Positions 35,956 to 44,604 of a stretch of 64,000 nt of DNA are shown piece by piece. The position numbers and the translations under genes were made by a program. The stretch covers positions 62,001-126,000 of the forward strand of contig CALNXN010000002.1 of the NCBI GenBank assembly GCA_942490645.1, in the 5' to 3' direction. Below the pieces are notes generated by a model. The model was not told where the DNA came from and did not search any database. It saw only the letters and a list, made by a program, of their open reading frames with translations. The stretch is from CALNXN01 sp942490645 (GTDB taxonomy: Bacteria; Pseudomonadota; Alphaproteobacteria; Rhodobacterales; Rhodobacteraceae). Positions within the stretch are counted from its first letter, which is position 1; every line of letters begins with the position of its first letter.

Positions 35956-36885
35956 ATGCAGACCCTACTGGAAGTCATCCTGCCCGTGTTTCTCGTGATC
36001 GGGTTTGGCTATGTGTCGGTCTGGCGCGGATATTTCTCGAACGATGCCGCTGATGCGCTGATGCGCTTTGCTCAGAATTTCGCCATCCCCTGCCTGCTGT
36101 TTCAGGCCATTGCCAATATCGATCTGGGCGTTTCATTCGACATTCGGCTACTGGTCAGTTTCTACACCGGTGCCACGATCTGCTTTTTTGCTGGTCTTGC
36201 AGGGGCGCGATTGGTTTTCAAGCGTGACTGGGAAGACAGCGTTGCCATCGGCTTTTGCTGCCTGTTCTCCAACTCGGTTCTGCTTGGCCTTGCCATCACC
36301 GAGCGCGCCTACGGGTCCGATGCGCTGGTCGGAAACTTCGTTATCGTGGCGCTGCATTCGCCGTTTTGCTACGCCCTTGGCATCACCGCGATGGAGATTG
36401 CGCGCAACCGGGGTGGCACGCCCTTGGCCACAGCCCGTTCTGTCGCGCGTGCAATGTTTCGCAATGTGCTGGTGTTGGCTATCCTCGCCGGGTTTGTGGT
36501 CAATCTTTCCGGCGCATCCATCCCGGGCGTCATCAATGACGCGCTTGATCTGATCGTGCGCGCGGCCTTGCCCGCATCAATCTTTGCGCTTGGTGGTATT
36601 CTGATCCGATACAAACCCGAAGGTGACATGAAGACAATCGCCATGGTCTGTGTCATCGCTTTAGGTCTGCACCCTGCCATAACATGGGCCATGGGAAGTG
36701 CCTTGTCCCTGCCCACGGATGCGTTTCGCTCCGGTGTTTTGACGGCTGCAATGGCCCCCGGCGTCAACGTCTATATCTTTGCCAACATGTACGGGCGCGC
36801 ACGCCGGGTTGCCGCGTCGACCGTTCTGATTGCGACGGGCGCGTCAGTGTTCACCGCTTGGTTCTGGCTGGAAATCTTGCCTTAG
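35956..36885 (+). CDS. AEC-family permease (auxin efflux carrier-like)
   Basis: 309-residue membrane protein with ten hydrophobic segments in two halves. Family marks: PVFLVIGFGYVSVWRGY at the start, FAQNFAIPCLLFQAI and a C-terminal AMAPGVNVYIFANMYG. Bacterial members export small acids such as malonate or malate; the substrate is unknown here. Its stop overlaps that of choV on the other strand (36882-36885). Confidence 0.85.
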   Translation: MQTLLEVILPVFLVIGFGYVSVWRGYFSNDAADALMRFAQNFAIPCLLFQAIANIDLGVSFDIRLLVSFYTGATICFFAGLAGARLVFKRDWEDSVAIGFCCLFSNSVLLGLAITERAYGSDALVGNFVIVALHSPFCYALGITAMEIARNRGGTPLATARSVARAMFRNVLVLAILAGFVVNLSGASIPGVINDALDLIVRAALPASIFALGGILIRYKPEGDMKTIAMVCVIALGLHPAITWAMGSALSLPTDAFRSGVLTAAMAPGVNVYIFANMYGRARRVAASTVLIATGASVFTAWFWLEILP

Positions 36886-37898
36886 CGGCCCAGACGCTCG
36901 ACAATGCTGGCGGCACTGACCGCGCCGATCACGTCGCTTCCTTCTGTGACGGCCAACACGTTGTCTGATCCGCCCAACACTTTGATGATCTCTTGCACCG
37001 GCGTTTCCACGTTGATCTCGGCGTTGGCCTCGAGCGCGACAGGCGCCATCACATCGCGCGCCGTAAGCACTCCCAGTGGGTTCATATGCGCCACGAAATC
37101 CGCCACATAGTCAGACGCAGGGTTCGAGAAAATCTCTCTCGGAGTGCCGCATTGCACGATGCGCCCACCTTCCATGATTGCGATACGACCGCCGATCTTG
37201 AACGCTTCGTCCAGATCATGGCTGACAAAGATGATGGTGCGTTTGAGGTCATGCTGTAATTCCAGCAACTCGTCCTGTAGGCGCGTCCGGATCAACGGGT
37301 CCAGCGCCGAGAACGGCTCGTCCATCAAAAGGATCGGCGCTTCGGTGGCGAAGGCGCGCGCCAGACCGACACGCTGCTGCATGCCACCGGACAAATCGCC
37401 CACTTTGCGGTCCGCCCAGTCCGACAGACCCACCAACGCCAGCTGCCGGTCTGCACGGTCCAGCCGGTCGCGCTTGGGCACATCTGCCAACTCCAACCCA
37501 AGGGCTACGTTCTCGCGGACTGTGCGCCACGGCAGCAGACCAAACTGCTGAAACACCATCGAAACACATTCACGCCGCACCCGTCGCAGATCAACCGCAC
37601 TGGCAGAGGCCACATCGCAAGTCCACTCGCCATCATTGATACGTACCGTCCCACGTGCCACCGGGTTCAAACCATTGACCGCCCGCAACAGCGTTGATTT
37701 GCCCGACCCGGACAGCCCCATGAGCACCAGAATTTCGCCCGACGCCACGTTGAGTGAACAGTTATGCACACCCAGAACCTGACCTGTGGCCTCTTGAATT
37801 TCGGCGCGCTCCTGGCCTTCATCCATCAAGGGCAACGCAACCTCGGGCCGATCGCCAAATACGATGGAGACGTTGTCAAACTCGACCGCTGTGGTCAT
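36882..37898 (-). CDS. choV: Choline ABC transporter, ATP-binding protein
   Basis: 338-residue ProV/OpuAA-type ATPase. Walker A GLSGSGKST, signature LSGGMQQR, Walker B ILLMDEPFSALDPLI, H-loop VSHDLDEAF. The C-terminus (about 270-338) keeps one CBS-like segment (VLAVTEGSDVIGAVSA). The N-terminal insert LMDEGQERAEIQEATGQVLG is typical for choline-type ATPases. It overlaps choW by four bases (ATGA). Confidence 0.88.
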   Translation of the reverse strand: MTTAVEFDNVSIVFGDRPEVALPLMDEGQERAEIQEATGQVLGVHNCSLNVASGEILVLMGLSGSGKSTLLRAVNGLNPVARGTVRINDGEWTCDVASASAVDLRRVRRECVSMVFQQFGLLPWRTVRENVALGLELADVPKRDRLDRADRQLALVGLSDWADRKVGDLSGGMQQRVGLARAFATEAPILLMDEPFSALDPLIRTRLQDELLELQHDLKRTIIFVSHDLDEAFKIGGRIAIMEGGRIVQCGTPREIFSNPASDYVADFVAHMNPLGVLTARDVMAPVALEANAEINVETPVQEIIKVLGGSDNVLAVTEGSDVIGAVSAASIVERLGR

Positions 37899-38728
37899 TT
37901 TTCACCCACCCGCAGCATCCGGTCCAGCATGATCGCCACGACCACGATGATGAAACCGCTTTCAAAGCCAAGTCCGGTGTTGACCTGATTGAGCGCCCGC
38001 ACCACCGGTACGCCAAGCCCGTCCGCGCCGACAAGTGCTGCAATCACCACCATCGACAGCGACAACATGATGGTCTGGTTCAACCCGGTCATGATCTGCG
38101 GCAGCGCATAGGGCAATTCCACCTTCCAAAGGGTTTGCCAGGGCTTCGCACCAAAGGCTTGCGCGGCCTCCAGCAAAGGCGTCGGCGTTGATGATATGCC
38201 CAGCTGCGTCAGACGAATGGGTGCAGGCAGCACAAAGATGACCGTGGCAATCAGCCCCGGCACCATCCCGATGCCGAAAAACACAATAGCCGGAATGAGG
38301 TAAACGAAGGTCGGCAATGTCTGCATCAGGTCGAGAACTGGCCGCATGAATCGGTACAGCCGCGGGCGATGCGCCGCTGCGATCCCGATGGGTACACCGA
38401 CACCCATGCATACAACACAGGCTGACAGCACCAGCGTGAGGCTTTCGGTCGTTTCCTCCCAATATCCCTGATTCAGGATGAACAGAAAACCCAGAACGAT
38501 AAAAAACGGCGTTTTCCAACCACGTTGAATGACCCACGTAAGGGCTGCGAAAGCGGCAATGATGATCAGCGGGTGCGGCGACTGCAAAACCCACAGGATC
38601 GCATCAATCAACACCTCCATCGCATCGGACAGCCCGTCAAAAAACCACCCCCCGTTGATCTGCAACCAATCGAAAACCGCCTCAGCGGCATCATCAATCG
38701 GAATCTTATTGTCCGTCAGCCAGTTCAT
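37895..38728 (-). CDS. choW: Choline ABC transporter, permease
   Basis: 277-residue permease of the ProW/ChoW type. N-terminal WLTDNKIPIDDAAEAVFDWL lies before the first membrane helix; the EAA loop reads LLEAAQAFGAKPWQTLWKVE. AGGGGGCGG precedes ATG 38728. It follows choX after a 50-base gap with a hairpin and overlaps choV. Confidence 0.88.
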   Translation of the reverse strand: MNWLTDNKIPIDDAAEAVFDWLQINGGWFFDGLSDAMEVLIDAILWVLQSPHPLIIIAAFAALTWVIQRGWKTPFFIVLGFLFILNQGYWEETTESLTLVLSACVVCMGVGVPIGIAAAHRPRLYRFMRPVLDLMQTLPTFVYLIPAIVFFGIGMVPGLIATVIFVLPAPIRLTQLGISSTPTPLLEAAQAFGAKPWQTLWKVELPYALPQIMTGLNQTIMLSLSMVVIAALVGADGLGVPVVRALNQVNTGLGFESGFIIVVVAIMLDRMLRVGEK

Positions 38729-38747
38729 ACCGCCCCCTTAAGCAAAA

Positions 38748-38769
38748 GGCGCAGCCCAAAAGCTGCGCC
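38748..38769 (-). terminator. Hairpin between choX and choW
   Basis: GGCGCAGC (38748-38755) pairs with GCTGCGCC (38762-38769) around a six-base loop; read on the minus strand it is followed by CTTTTGCTT. It sits between the choX stop and the choW ribosome site. It can act as a partial terminator or message stabiliser that leaves more binding protein than permease. Confidence 0.7.
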
Positions 38770-38778
38770 CATCGCTGT

Positions 38779-39702
38779 TTATTCCAACGCCAGCTTGGCT
38801 GCGGCACGTCCGTCACTGCCATCCAGATGGGTGACACCAGCCAGCCATGTATCAAGCACGGATGCGTTCGCCTCGATCCACTCTGCAGCGGCCTCAGCCG
38901 GGTCTTTGCCGTCGTCAAGAATTCCGGCCATGATCTCGTTCTCCATGGCCAGTGAGAACTCCATGTTCTGCAACAGTTTGCCCACGTTCGGGCACTCGGA
39001 GACATAGCCTGCGCGCGTGTTGGTGTAGACTGTCGCACCACCTAGGTTGGGTCCAAAAAAGTCATCGCCCCCTTCAAGATAGCTCATGTCGAAATTCGCA
39101 TTCATGGGATGCGGTTCCCAGCCGAGGAACACCACCGGCTCACCGCGTCGGTCAGCGCGTGCAACCTGTGCCAGCATCCCCTGTTCGGAGCTTTCCACGA
39201 CTTCAAAATCACTCAACCCGAACGCATCGCCATCAATCATCGACTGGATAAGGCGGTTGCCATCGTTACCCGCTTCGATCCCGTAAATCTTGCCCTCCAA
39301 AGCGTCAGCGTTGGCAGCAATGTCGGCGAAATTTGCAATACCCAAGTCTGCCGCCGCCTTGTTCACGGCGAGCGTATACTTTGCACCTTCGAGGTTGGCG
39401 CGCACGGTATCGACGGTGCCGGCCTCACGGTAGGGCGCGATGTCGGCTTCCATTGTAGGCATCCAGTTTCCCAAAAACACGTCAATGTCGCCCGCTGCCA
39501 GCGATGTATAAGTCACCGGTACGGACAGGATCTTGATCTCTGTTTCGTAACCCAGCGCATCCAGAACCACAGTGGTGGCCGCTGTTGTCGCGGTGATGTC
39601 CGTCCATCCCACGTCGGAGAACGTAACCTTGTCGCAATTGGCCTGCGCCATTCCAGCGACCAGTGTCAGCGCCAGTGCGCTTGTGGCACTTTTGAACGTC
39701 AT
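38779..39702 (-). CDS. choX: Choline-binding periplasmic protein
   Basis: 307 residues with a signal peptide ending near GMAQANCD. The mature part closely follows Sinorhizobium ChoX: DVGWTDITATTA (first Trp and Asp of the aromatic box), VFLGNWMPTM, GIEAGNDGNRLIQ, FLGWEPHPMN and TWLAGV near the end. ChoX binds choline with an aromatic cage. ATG 39702 is chosen for the AGGGGAG site and signal peptide; the open frame upstream is not signal-like. First gene of choXWV. Confidence 0.92.
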   Translation of the reverse strand: MTFKSATSALALTLVAGMAQANCDKVTFSDVGWTDITATTAATTVVLDALGYETEIKILSVPVTYTSLAAGDIDVFLGNWMPTMEADIAPYREAGTVDTVRANLEGAKYTLAVNKAAADLGIANFADIAANADALEGKIYGIEAGNDGNRLIQSMIDGDAFGLSDFEVVESSEQGMLAQVARADRRGEPVVFLGWEPHPMNANFDMSYLEGGDDFFGPNLGGATVYTNTRAGYVSECPNVGKLLQNMEFSLAMENEIMAGILDDGKDPAEAAAEWIEANASVLDTWLAGVTHLDGSDGRAAAKLALE

Positions 39703-40031
39703 GATGAGTACTCCCCTTATATGTTTCTTGATGGTGCAATTAGGCGCGCATCGGTGCTGGTTTGCAACCGGAATTGCAGATGCAGACCCGTATGCAAAAT
39801 CGGCGACCGCCCACACATACAAGTGCGGTCACAAGCAAAACGCGGCTGACCTGGATCTATTGAAAGGGAGAGATTCACTCGGCTTGGCAACACCCACAGC
39901 TGAGATAACAGCACTGGATCAGTGCTTATGAACCGGAAGGGCCTCGCCAAGACCCTATCGCGCGGAGATGTGAAAAGGAACCTGTAGCAAGGCCGTCAAT
40001 TTCAGTGCGTGACGGGTGCAGTGCCGACCTT
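39703..40031. promoter_or_regulatory. Upstream region of choXWV
   Basis: About 330 bases; the choX promoter must lie here on the minus strand. AGCACTG (39910-39916) and CAGTGCT (39920-39926) form a perfect seven-base palindrome with a three-base centre, about 210 bases before choX; it may be an operator. No riboswitch consensus was met. No gene seen. Confidence 0.4.
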
Positions 40032-40175
40032 CTAAACCATCGTGATCAGCACCGCGACCAAGGCCATTATCGCAACGAGAATTTCGCGTACCTTCGCGCG
40101 CCGCATCAGCACCCTCACACTGGGCATATCAAAGCTCAGTTGATCGGTTGTGTAATGTTCAAAAGCTTCATTCAT
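40032..40175 (-). CDS. Small membrane protein (47 residues)
   Basis: Begins MNEAFEHYTTDQLSFDM; a basic patch (MRRAKVRE) precedes a single hydrophobic helix (ILVAIMALVAVLITMV) that ends the protein. It is too short for usual gene finders. TTAAGA upstream is only a weak ribosome site. Its plan (short polar start, D/P, R-x-x-M-x-R, helix) mirrors the next small gene, which supports it. Function unknown. Confidence 0.5.
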   Translation of the reverse strand: MNEAFEHYTTDQLSFDMPSVRVLMRRAKVREILVAIMALVAVLITMV

Positions 40176-40224
40176 TCTTAACGCACCCGCGAAATCTAGT
40201 GTTGTTTGTTTCGCTGCCGGAGCT

Positions 40225-40395
40225 TCAGACGATAGCCAGGGCCAGATCCGTCCAAATCATGCCAGCCAGTGCAGCACACATGGCGACGCTGAACGTCCTC
40301 GCGCTGGTGCGCCTTGTCATTTCTGCGCGGGATTTGGGTGTCGTGTACATCAGGTCACGCGCCTGAAACTGAGTGATATTGGACAGGCAATTCAT
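40225..40395 (-). CDS. Small membrane protein (56 residues)
   Basis: Starts MNCLSNITQFQARDLM and has RAEMTRRTSARTF followed by a hydrophobic helix AMCAALAGMIWTDLALAIV at the C-terminus. A good AAGGAAG site lies before ATG 40395. Layout and the M-x-R-R-x-x-x-R pattern resemble the 47-residue protein 50 bases downstream. It follows an XRE regulator on the same strand. Function unknown. Confidence 0.6.
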   Translation of the reverse strand: MNCLSNITQFQARDLMYTTPKSRAEMTRRTSARTFSVAMCAALAGMIWTDLALAIV

Positions 40396-40470
40396 GCAAG
40401 TTCTTCCTTTTGCCGCTGACGCGTCCCAAATAAATCGACACACGTCAGGCGGGCCACATCATAGACCGGA

Positions 40471-40827
40471 TTAAGTGCCCATCGGCAGACGCTGCGTCCC
40501 GCTGGCGTTGCGAATAAACGCCATGATACGCTCTTGCAGCCGCGTGTCATCAATGGACGCCAAAGCGTTTTCAATCTGCGCATCAAGCAAAGCATGTGCG
40601 GAATCCTTGCGTTCGACCCCAGCAAAGAAGAATGCCGTGGGAACATCCAGCACCTGCGAAAGCTCAAACAAGCAGCTTGCGGAAATCCGGTTTGCGCCGG
40701 TTTCGTATTTCTGGATTTGCTGGAAGGAAAGGCCCATTTTTTCGGCCACGGCAGACAGCGACATACGACGCATCTTGCGCGCTTGTTTCAGCCTTTGGCC
40801 GACATGAAGATCAACAGTATGTACCAT
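40471..40827 (-). CDS. XRE-family helix-turn-helix regulator
   Basis: 118 residues. An HTH_3/Cro-CI domain fills residues 8-65: VGQRLKQARKMRRMSLSAVA, EKMGLSFQQIQKYETGANRI, SASCLFELSQVL. The C-terminal tail (70-118) is helical and could dimerise. This single-domain type is common in alphaproteobacteria. A perfect palindrome 38 bases upstream may be its own operator. The two small membrane proteins follow on the same strand. Confidence 0.88.
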   Translation of the reverse strand: MVHTVDLHVGQRLKQARKMRRMSLSAVAEKMGLSFQQIQKYETGANRISASCLFELSQVLDVPTAFFFAGVERKDSAHALLDAQIENALASIDDTRLQERIMAFIRNASGTQRLPMGT

Positions 40828-40864
40828 TTTACTCGCTACCTTTTTACTAAACTAACACTACTTG

Positions 40865-40888
40865 TGAGCGAATCGGGGGATTCGCTCA
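40865..40888. promoter_or_regulatory. Perfect palindrome upstream of XRE gene
   Basis: TGAGCGAATC (40865-40874), four G, then GATTCGCTCA (40879-40888): a 10-base perfect inverted repeat. It lies 38 bases before the XRE start. Symmetry fits a dimeric repressor site; it could also be a stable hairpin. Confidence 0.5.
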
Positions 40889-41158
40889 ATTTGTTAGAAA
40901 TCAATTTTTTCGGGATATTGATGTTGCCTATTTCGCGTGCAGCGAACCAGAGATGTATGATTTATCACCCACTCCAATTGCAAACGAGGCGGTTCTGTCT
41001 GCATGGAGCGACAGACCATGTTCAGAAACCCAAGACTGACCCTTTGCGCAAAAGGGTTTCAAACATCGCCGCGCGGCCATTTTGGATGGATGCGTGAGGA
41101 TCAAACACTCGGGTGAAGCGCCTGTACGCCCTGCATCATTCCATTGTTAATGAGATGG

Positions 41159-41244
41159 TGGTGCGGATGAGAAGACTCGAACTTCCACGGGTGTTACCCC
41201 ACAGCGACCTCAACGCTGCGCGTCTACCATTCCGCCACATCCGC
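41159..41244 (-). tRNA. tRNA-Leu (anticodon GAG)
   Basis: Minus strand from 41244: GCGGATG acceptor, D-arm GGCGGAATGGTAGACGC, anticodon arm GCAGCGTTGAGGTCGCTGT with anticodon GAG, long variable arm, T-arm GAAGTTCGAGTCTTC, then CATCCGC, A, and an encoded CCA at 41159-41161. Length 86 fits a class II tRNA. Confidence 0.93.
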
Positions 41245-41307
41245 ACGCTTGAGAAGGTGATGCGTCTTTAGCGTGCTGCCGCCAGCTTGTGAAGGGTGAT
41301 TTTCACG

Positions 41308-41340
41308 AAAAACCCCGCCGCAGCTTTCGCCCGGCGGGGT
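41308..41340 (-). terminator. Rho-independent terminator of the peptidoglycan-binding gene
   Basis: ACCCCGCCG (41312-41320) and CGGCGGGGT (41332-41340) form a nine-pair stem; on the minus strand it is followed by TTTTT. It lies 26 bases past the stop of the gene that ends at 41366. Confidence 0.85.
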
Positions 41341-41365
41341 CTTGTCGTGTTCAACGCACCTGACG

Positions 41366-42658
41366 TTATTCGCTGACTGAGAACACCGGCAAGCCGCCGC
41401 TTGCTGCTGCACCTCCGCCACCGTTCAATTGCATCGACGCTTTGCGGATTAATTCTGTGCGTTCGGGCTGACCTGGCACAAAGACCGCATCGGCCCCGGA
41501 ATCGCTAGCCGCCAACCCAGCCTGATACCAAGTCGCCGCAACATCGGGCCGTTTTGTTGTACCAAAACCCATCGCCAAGTGGTGCCCCATTAACTCACCG
41601 TAGACGCCCTCGCCCATCGCATAGAGCAACAGCGCAGACGCCAGAGCGACATCCATATTGTCAGTACGGTAGCCCACACCAAGACAAATCTTGGCAGTGC
41701 CGTTCAACTGAGCAGGCGACATCCCGGTGTTCAGAATGAAGCCGGACACTTCCTGGGCCACGACATCACGCGGCTTGAGAGACAAAGCCGCCACCTGATC
41801 TTTCATCGCGGGACCAAAACCTTCGCATTGCTGGGCGACCTGCTGTGGAGTGAAGCCCTGAACCTGACTGATCAAGTCTTCGCTGCGCGAAATCGCGTAA
41901 GTACGCGCCAGACAGAATTGCTCGTTCAATGCGACACTCGGATCGGTCATGGATGCGGCCGTGGTAAAGCCACCATTGGTGTTGGTCACCAACGACACCG
42001 TGTTGCAATGCGACGCCAGCGATGCTTGCGATCCTGTGTTGAAGAAGTTCGGCAACGCGCCGCTGTCCGCTTCCGGCTCTGGCGCGACCACCGCAACAGT
42101 GGGCGCCGGCGCAACGGCCACAGGAGCAGGCTGCGGGTTGACAACAACCGTTGTCGTGGGTTGTGCGGTTTGGACGGTCGGCGCAGGCACGCCTGCCAAT
42201 TCGCTGCGATATGTCTTGAGCAGCCCACGTACGCCGTCGGGGTTGGTCGAGATAGCCTGCGTTGTTGCGTATCCGCCCGCCTGCGCCCTGTTATACGACG
42301 TTGTGAGCAAATTATATTCGAAAGGCGTCAGCTGTCCCGTGACTGGATAGCCCATATAGGCTTGGTAATTCGACACAGCAGCGCGCGACTGCCGACCCAA
42401 TTGTCCGTCTACACGTCCTGCATTGAACCCGAAATAGTTCAAGGAAGACTGGATAACCCGCCCTTCCTGCGTGGAAGGAATGCCAGAACGGTAAACCCGC
42501 TGACGTTTCTTTTGGTTCTGTTTGGTAGCAGCGGAACCGACGATACCGCCGATAATCGCGCCGGCAATAAAGTCGCCAGCGTCCGCATTGACCCTGTCAG
42601 CGGGAATCACTGCAACCGATGTCGCCAGTGCCGCAGCAGTAAGGTATTTGAAAAACAT
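41366..42658 (-). CDS. Peptidoglycan-binding exported protein
   Basis: 430 residues. A signal peptide (to about residue 25) is followed by a glycine-zipper helix GDFIAGAIIGGIVGSAATK (28-46). A PG_binding_1 domain covers about 65-118 (IQSSLNYFGFNAGRVDGQLG, AVSNYQAYMGYPVTGQLTP). A Pro/Val/Ala-rich linker (160-200) leads to a C-terminal part of unknown type with four cysteines and a SEL1-like end (YQAGLAASDSGADAVFVPG). Likely a periplasmic wall-associated protein. It ends with a Gly/Ala-rich tail. Monocistronic with its own terminator. Confidence 0.78.
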   Translation of the reverse strand: MFFKYLTAAALATSVAVIPADRVNADAGDFIAGAIIGGIVGSAATKQNQKKRQRVYRSGIPSTQEGRVIQSSLNYFGFNAGRVDGQLGRQSRAAVSNYQAYMGYPVTGQLTPFEYNLLTTSYNRAQAGGYATTQAISTNPDGVRGLLKTYRSELAGVPAPTVQTAQPTTTVVVNPQPAPVAVAPAPTVAVVAPEPEADSGALPNFFNTGSQASLASHCNTVSLVTNTNGGFTTAASMTDPSVALNEQFCLARTYAISRSEDLISQVQGFTPQQVAQQCEGFGPAMKDQVAALSLKPRDVVAQEVSGFILNTGMSPAQLNGTAKICLGVGYRTDNMDVALASALLLYAMGEGVYGELMGHHLAMGFGTTKRPDVAATWYQAGLAASDSGADAVFVPGQPERTELIRKASMQLNGGGGAAASGGLPVFSVSE

Positions 42659-42815
42659 GAGAAAATCTCCGGTGTAACCACATATGCCTGATTAACTTAG
42701 CACAGTAATTGATTCGACCGAACCCACCAGCCTTGTTTGAAGCTTTGCAGCCCCCCTTGCCTCCAGACCTAGAGGCTGGGATGATCCGTGCGACATCACT
42801 ATTCGGAGCCACTCC

Positions 42816-43487
42816 ATGAGCGTATCTTCCCACGAAACAGCCCCCGTTGTTCAGATCGATATTGTCTCTGACGTGATGTGCCCGTGGTGCATCGTGGGGT
42901 TTCGCCAGCTTGAGCAAGCTTTAAGTTTGACCGGTCTGGGCGCGCAGGTCCGTTGGCATCCATTCGAACTGAACCCCGATTTGCCTGCTGAGGGCCAGAA
43001 CCTGCGCGAACACCTCAGCGAGAAATACGGCGCAACCCCGGAGCAGTCTGCGCAAAACAGGGCGCAGTTGGTGCAGATTGGGGAAAGCCTTGGAATAGCG
43101 TTCAACTTTTCGGAAGACAGCCGTATCGTAAACACCTTTGCCGCGCACCAAATGCTCGATTGGGCCGGAACGAAAGGGCTGCAACATCCGCTCAAACTGG
43201 CGCTTTTCGACGCACACTTTCGAGATCAGTGCGACGTTTCGGATGCGGACGTGCTGACAGAAGCCGCTGCGTCCGTAGGGTTGGACAAGGCAGAGGCGCG
43301 AGCCGTTCTGAACAGCGGCTCACACGCAAACTCCGTGCGCGAAAAACAAGAATTCTGGACATCGCGCGGTATCTCCGGTGTGCCGTCGGTCGTTTTTGGC
43401 GAACGATATTTGCTAACAGGCGCTCAGGGCGCGCAGACTTACGCACAAATGTTGCAACGTACACGGGATGAAGATGCCGCAGCCTGA
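42816..43487 (+). CDS. DsbA-family (FrnE-like) thiol oxidoreductase
   Basis: 223 residues without a signal peptide, so cytoplasmic. The thioredoxin-fold active site is [10 protein letters not shown] (CPWC) near residue 27-30, and the cis-Pro loop is [20 protein letters not shown] near 185-203. This is the FrnE/2-hydroxychromene isomerase-like DsbA branch, active as disulfide isomerase/oxidoreductase in stress. ATG 42816 is 15 residues ahead of the first strand. Confidence 0.88.
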   Translation: MSVSSHETAPVVQIDIVSDVMCPWCIVGFRQLEQALSLTGLGAQVRWHPFELNPDLPAEGQNLREHLSEKYGATPEQSAQNRAQLVQIGESLGIAFNFSEDSRIVNTFAAHQMLDWAGTKGLQHPLKLALFDAHFRDQCDVSDADVLTEAAASVGLDKAEARAVLNSGSHANSVREKQEFWTSRGISGVPSVVFGERYLLTGAQGAQTYAQMLQRTRDEDAAA

Positions 43488-43519
43488 AGCGGCGCGATGA
43501 CTTGGGAATACAGTCAAAC

Positions 43520-44185
43520 ATGATCGAATGGATCACCACCCACGGGCTGACCGATTACCGGGAGGCGGAGAAATGGATGGAAACCCGCGCGAGTGACATC
43601 GCCGCGGGGCATGCCCGTGAGTGCATCTGGCTGGTGGAGCATCCTCCGCTTTATTCGGCGGGCACCAGCGCCAAGGAAAGCGATCTGACGGATCCAGATC
43701 GCTTTCCGGTATTCCCGACGCGCAGGGGCGGACAATATACGTACCACGGCCCCGGCCAACGGGTCGTTTACGTGATGTTGGATGTTGGTGCACGCGGTCG
43801 AGATGTGCGGTGTTTTGTGCGACAGCTCGAAGACTGGGTGATCGCCACTTTGGCACACTTCAATGTCACGGGAGAGATAAGAGACGGACGGGTCGGTGTG
43901 TGGGTTCAACGACCTGAAAAGCCTGGCCTTGACGGTGCAATTGCCGAGGACAAGGTCGCAGCGATCGGTATTCGTCTGCGCAAATGGGTTAGTTATCACG
44001 GCATTTCAATCAACGTCGAACCCGATTTGACGCACTTCAGTGGCATCGTGCCCTGCGGTATCAGCGATCATGGCGTGACCAGTCTGGTGGATCTGGGGTT
44101 ACCTGTCGATATGAATGATGTGGATGTGGCTTTGCACCAGACATTCGCTCCAATCTTCGGAGAGATGCCTACTCCGCCCTCTTAA
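43520..44185 (+). CDS. lipB: Octanoyl-[acyl-carrier-protein]:protein N-octanoyltransferase
   Basis: 221 residues; transfers octanoyl groups from ACP to lipoyl domains in lipoate synthesis. Motifs: [34 protein letters not shown] (catalytic Lys) and [16 protein letters not shown] (catalytic Cys). The ATG at 43520 is used; a TTG at 43502 in frame is possible, and ribosome sites are weak for both. Its stop overlaps that of the response-regulator gene on the opposite strand. Confidence 0.93.
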   Translation: MIEWITTHGLTDYREAEKWMETRASDIAAGHARECIWLVEHPPLYSAGTSAKESDLTDPDRFPVFPTRRGGQYTYHGPGQRVVYVMLDVGARGRDVRCFVRQLEDWVIATLAHFNVTGEIRDGRVGVWVQRPEKPGLDGAIAEDKVAAIGIRLRKWVSYHGISINVEPDLTHFSGIVPCGISDHGVTSLVDLGLPVDMNDVDVALHQTFAPIFGEMPTPPS

Positions 44186-44604
44186 CCTTGTGTCGTTCGG
44201 GCCTGGTATTCATGCACAAGTTCCTGGATCTGATCCGGATTGATCGGTTTGTTGGCGAACTTGTAGACGTTGGGGTCTGCCTCTGCCCGGTCGTGGTCGG
44301 ACTGCAGCAAAGACGTCGACAGCATGACAACGATTTGCTGATCGCGCGGAATCTCCGGCAAGTCGGCGTAGGCTTGCAGAAACTCGAACCCGTTCATACG
44401 CGGCATGTTGATATCGAGAAAGATCAGCTCTGGTTGAACGCCGTTCGTGACGCGCATCTGGTCGAGATACTCAAGCGCCGCTACGCCATCGGTGGCCACA
44501 TCGACCGTTTCGACCAATCCCGTTCGGTTGATCAGGCGGGTGTGCAGCAAGTTGGTCACCTTGTCGTCGTCCACCAACAGGACCTTTTTGACGATCTTAG
44601 TCAT
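44182..44604 (-). CDS. CheY-like single-domain response regulator
   Basis: 140 residues, receiver domain only: [11 protein letters not shown] acidic pocket, phosphoacceptor [13 protein letters not shown] (Asp near residue 62), switch Ser in MLSTS, Lys in KFANKPI. No output domain, so it acts by protein contact. It overlaps the histidine kinase gene by eight bases and is its likely partner. Confidence 0.9.
   Translation of the reverse strand: MTKIVKKVLLVDDDKVTNLLHTRLINRTGLVETVDVATDGVAALEYLDQMRVTNGVQPELIFLDINMPRMNGFEFLQAYADLPEIPRDQQIVVMLSTSLLQSDHDRAEADPNVYKFANKPINPDQIQELVHEYQARTTQG

Noticed and set aside
39840..40020. Riboswitch-like pieces (GGGAGAG, CTGAGAT, ATGAACC) upstream of choX
   Set aside because: The order and the core conserved bases of TPP and glycine riboswitches are not met, and no matching gene follows on the plus strand.
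40534..41097. 187-codon plus-strand frame over the XRE gene
   Set aside because: It overlaps the whole XRE domain on the other strand and its translation lacks any pattern.
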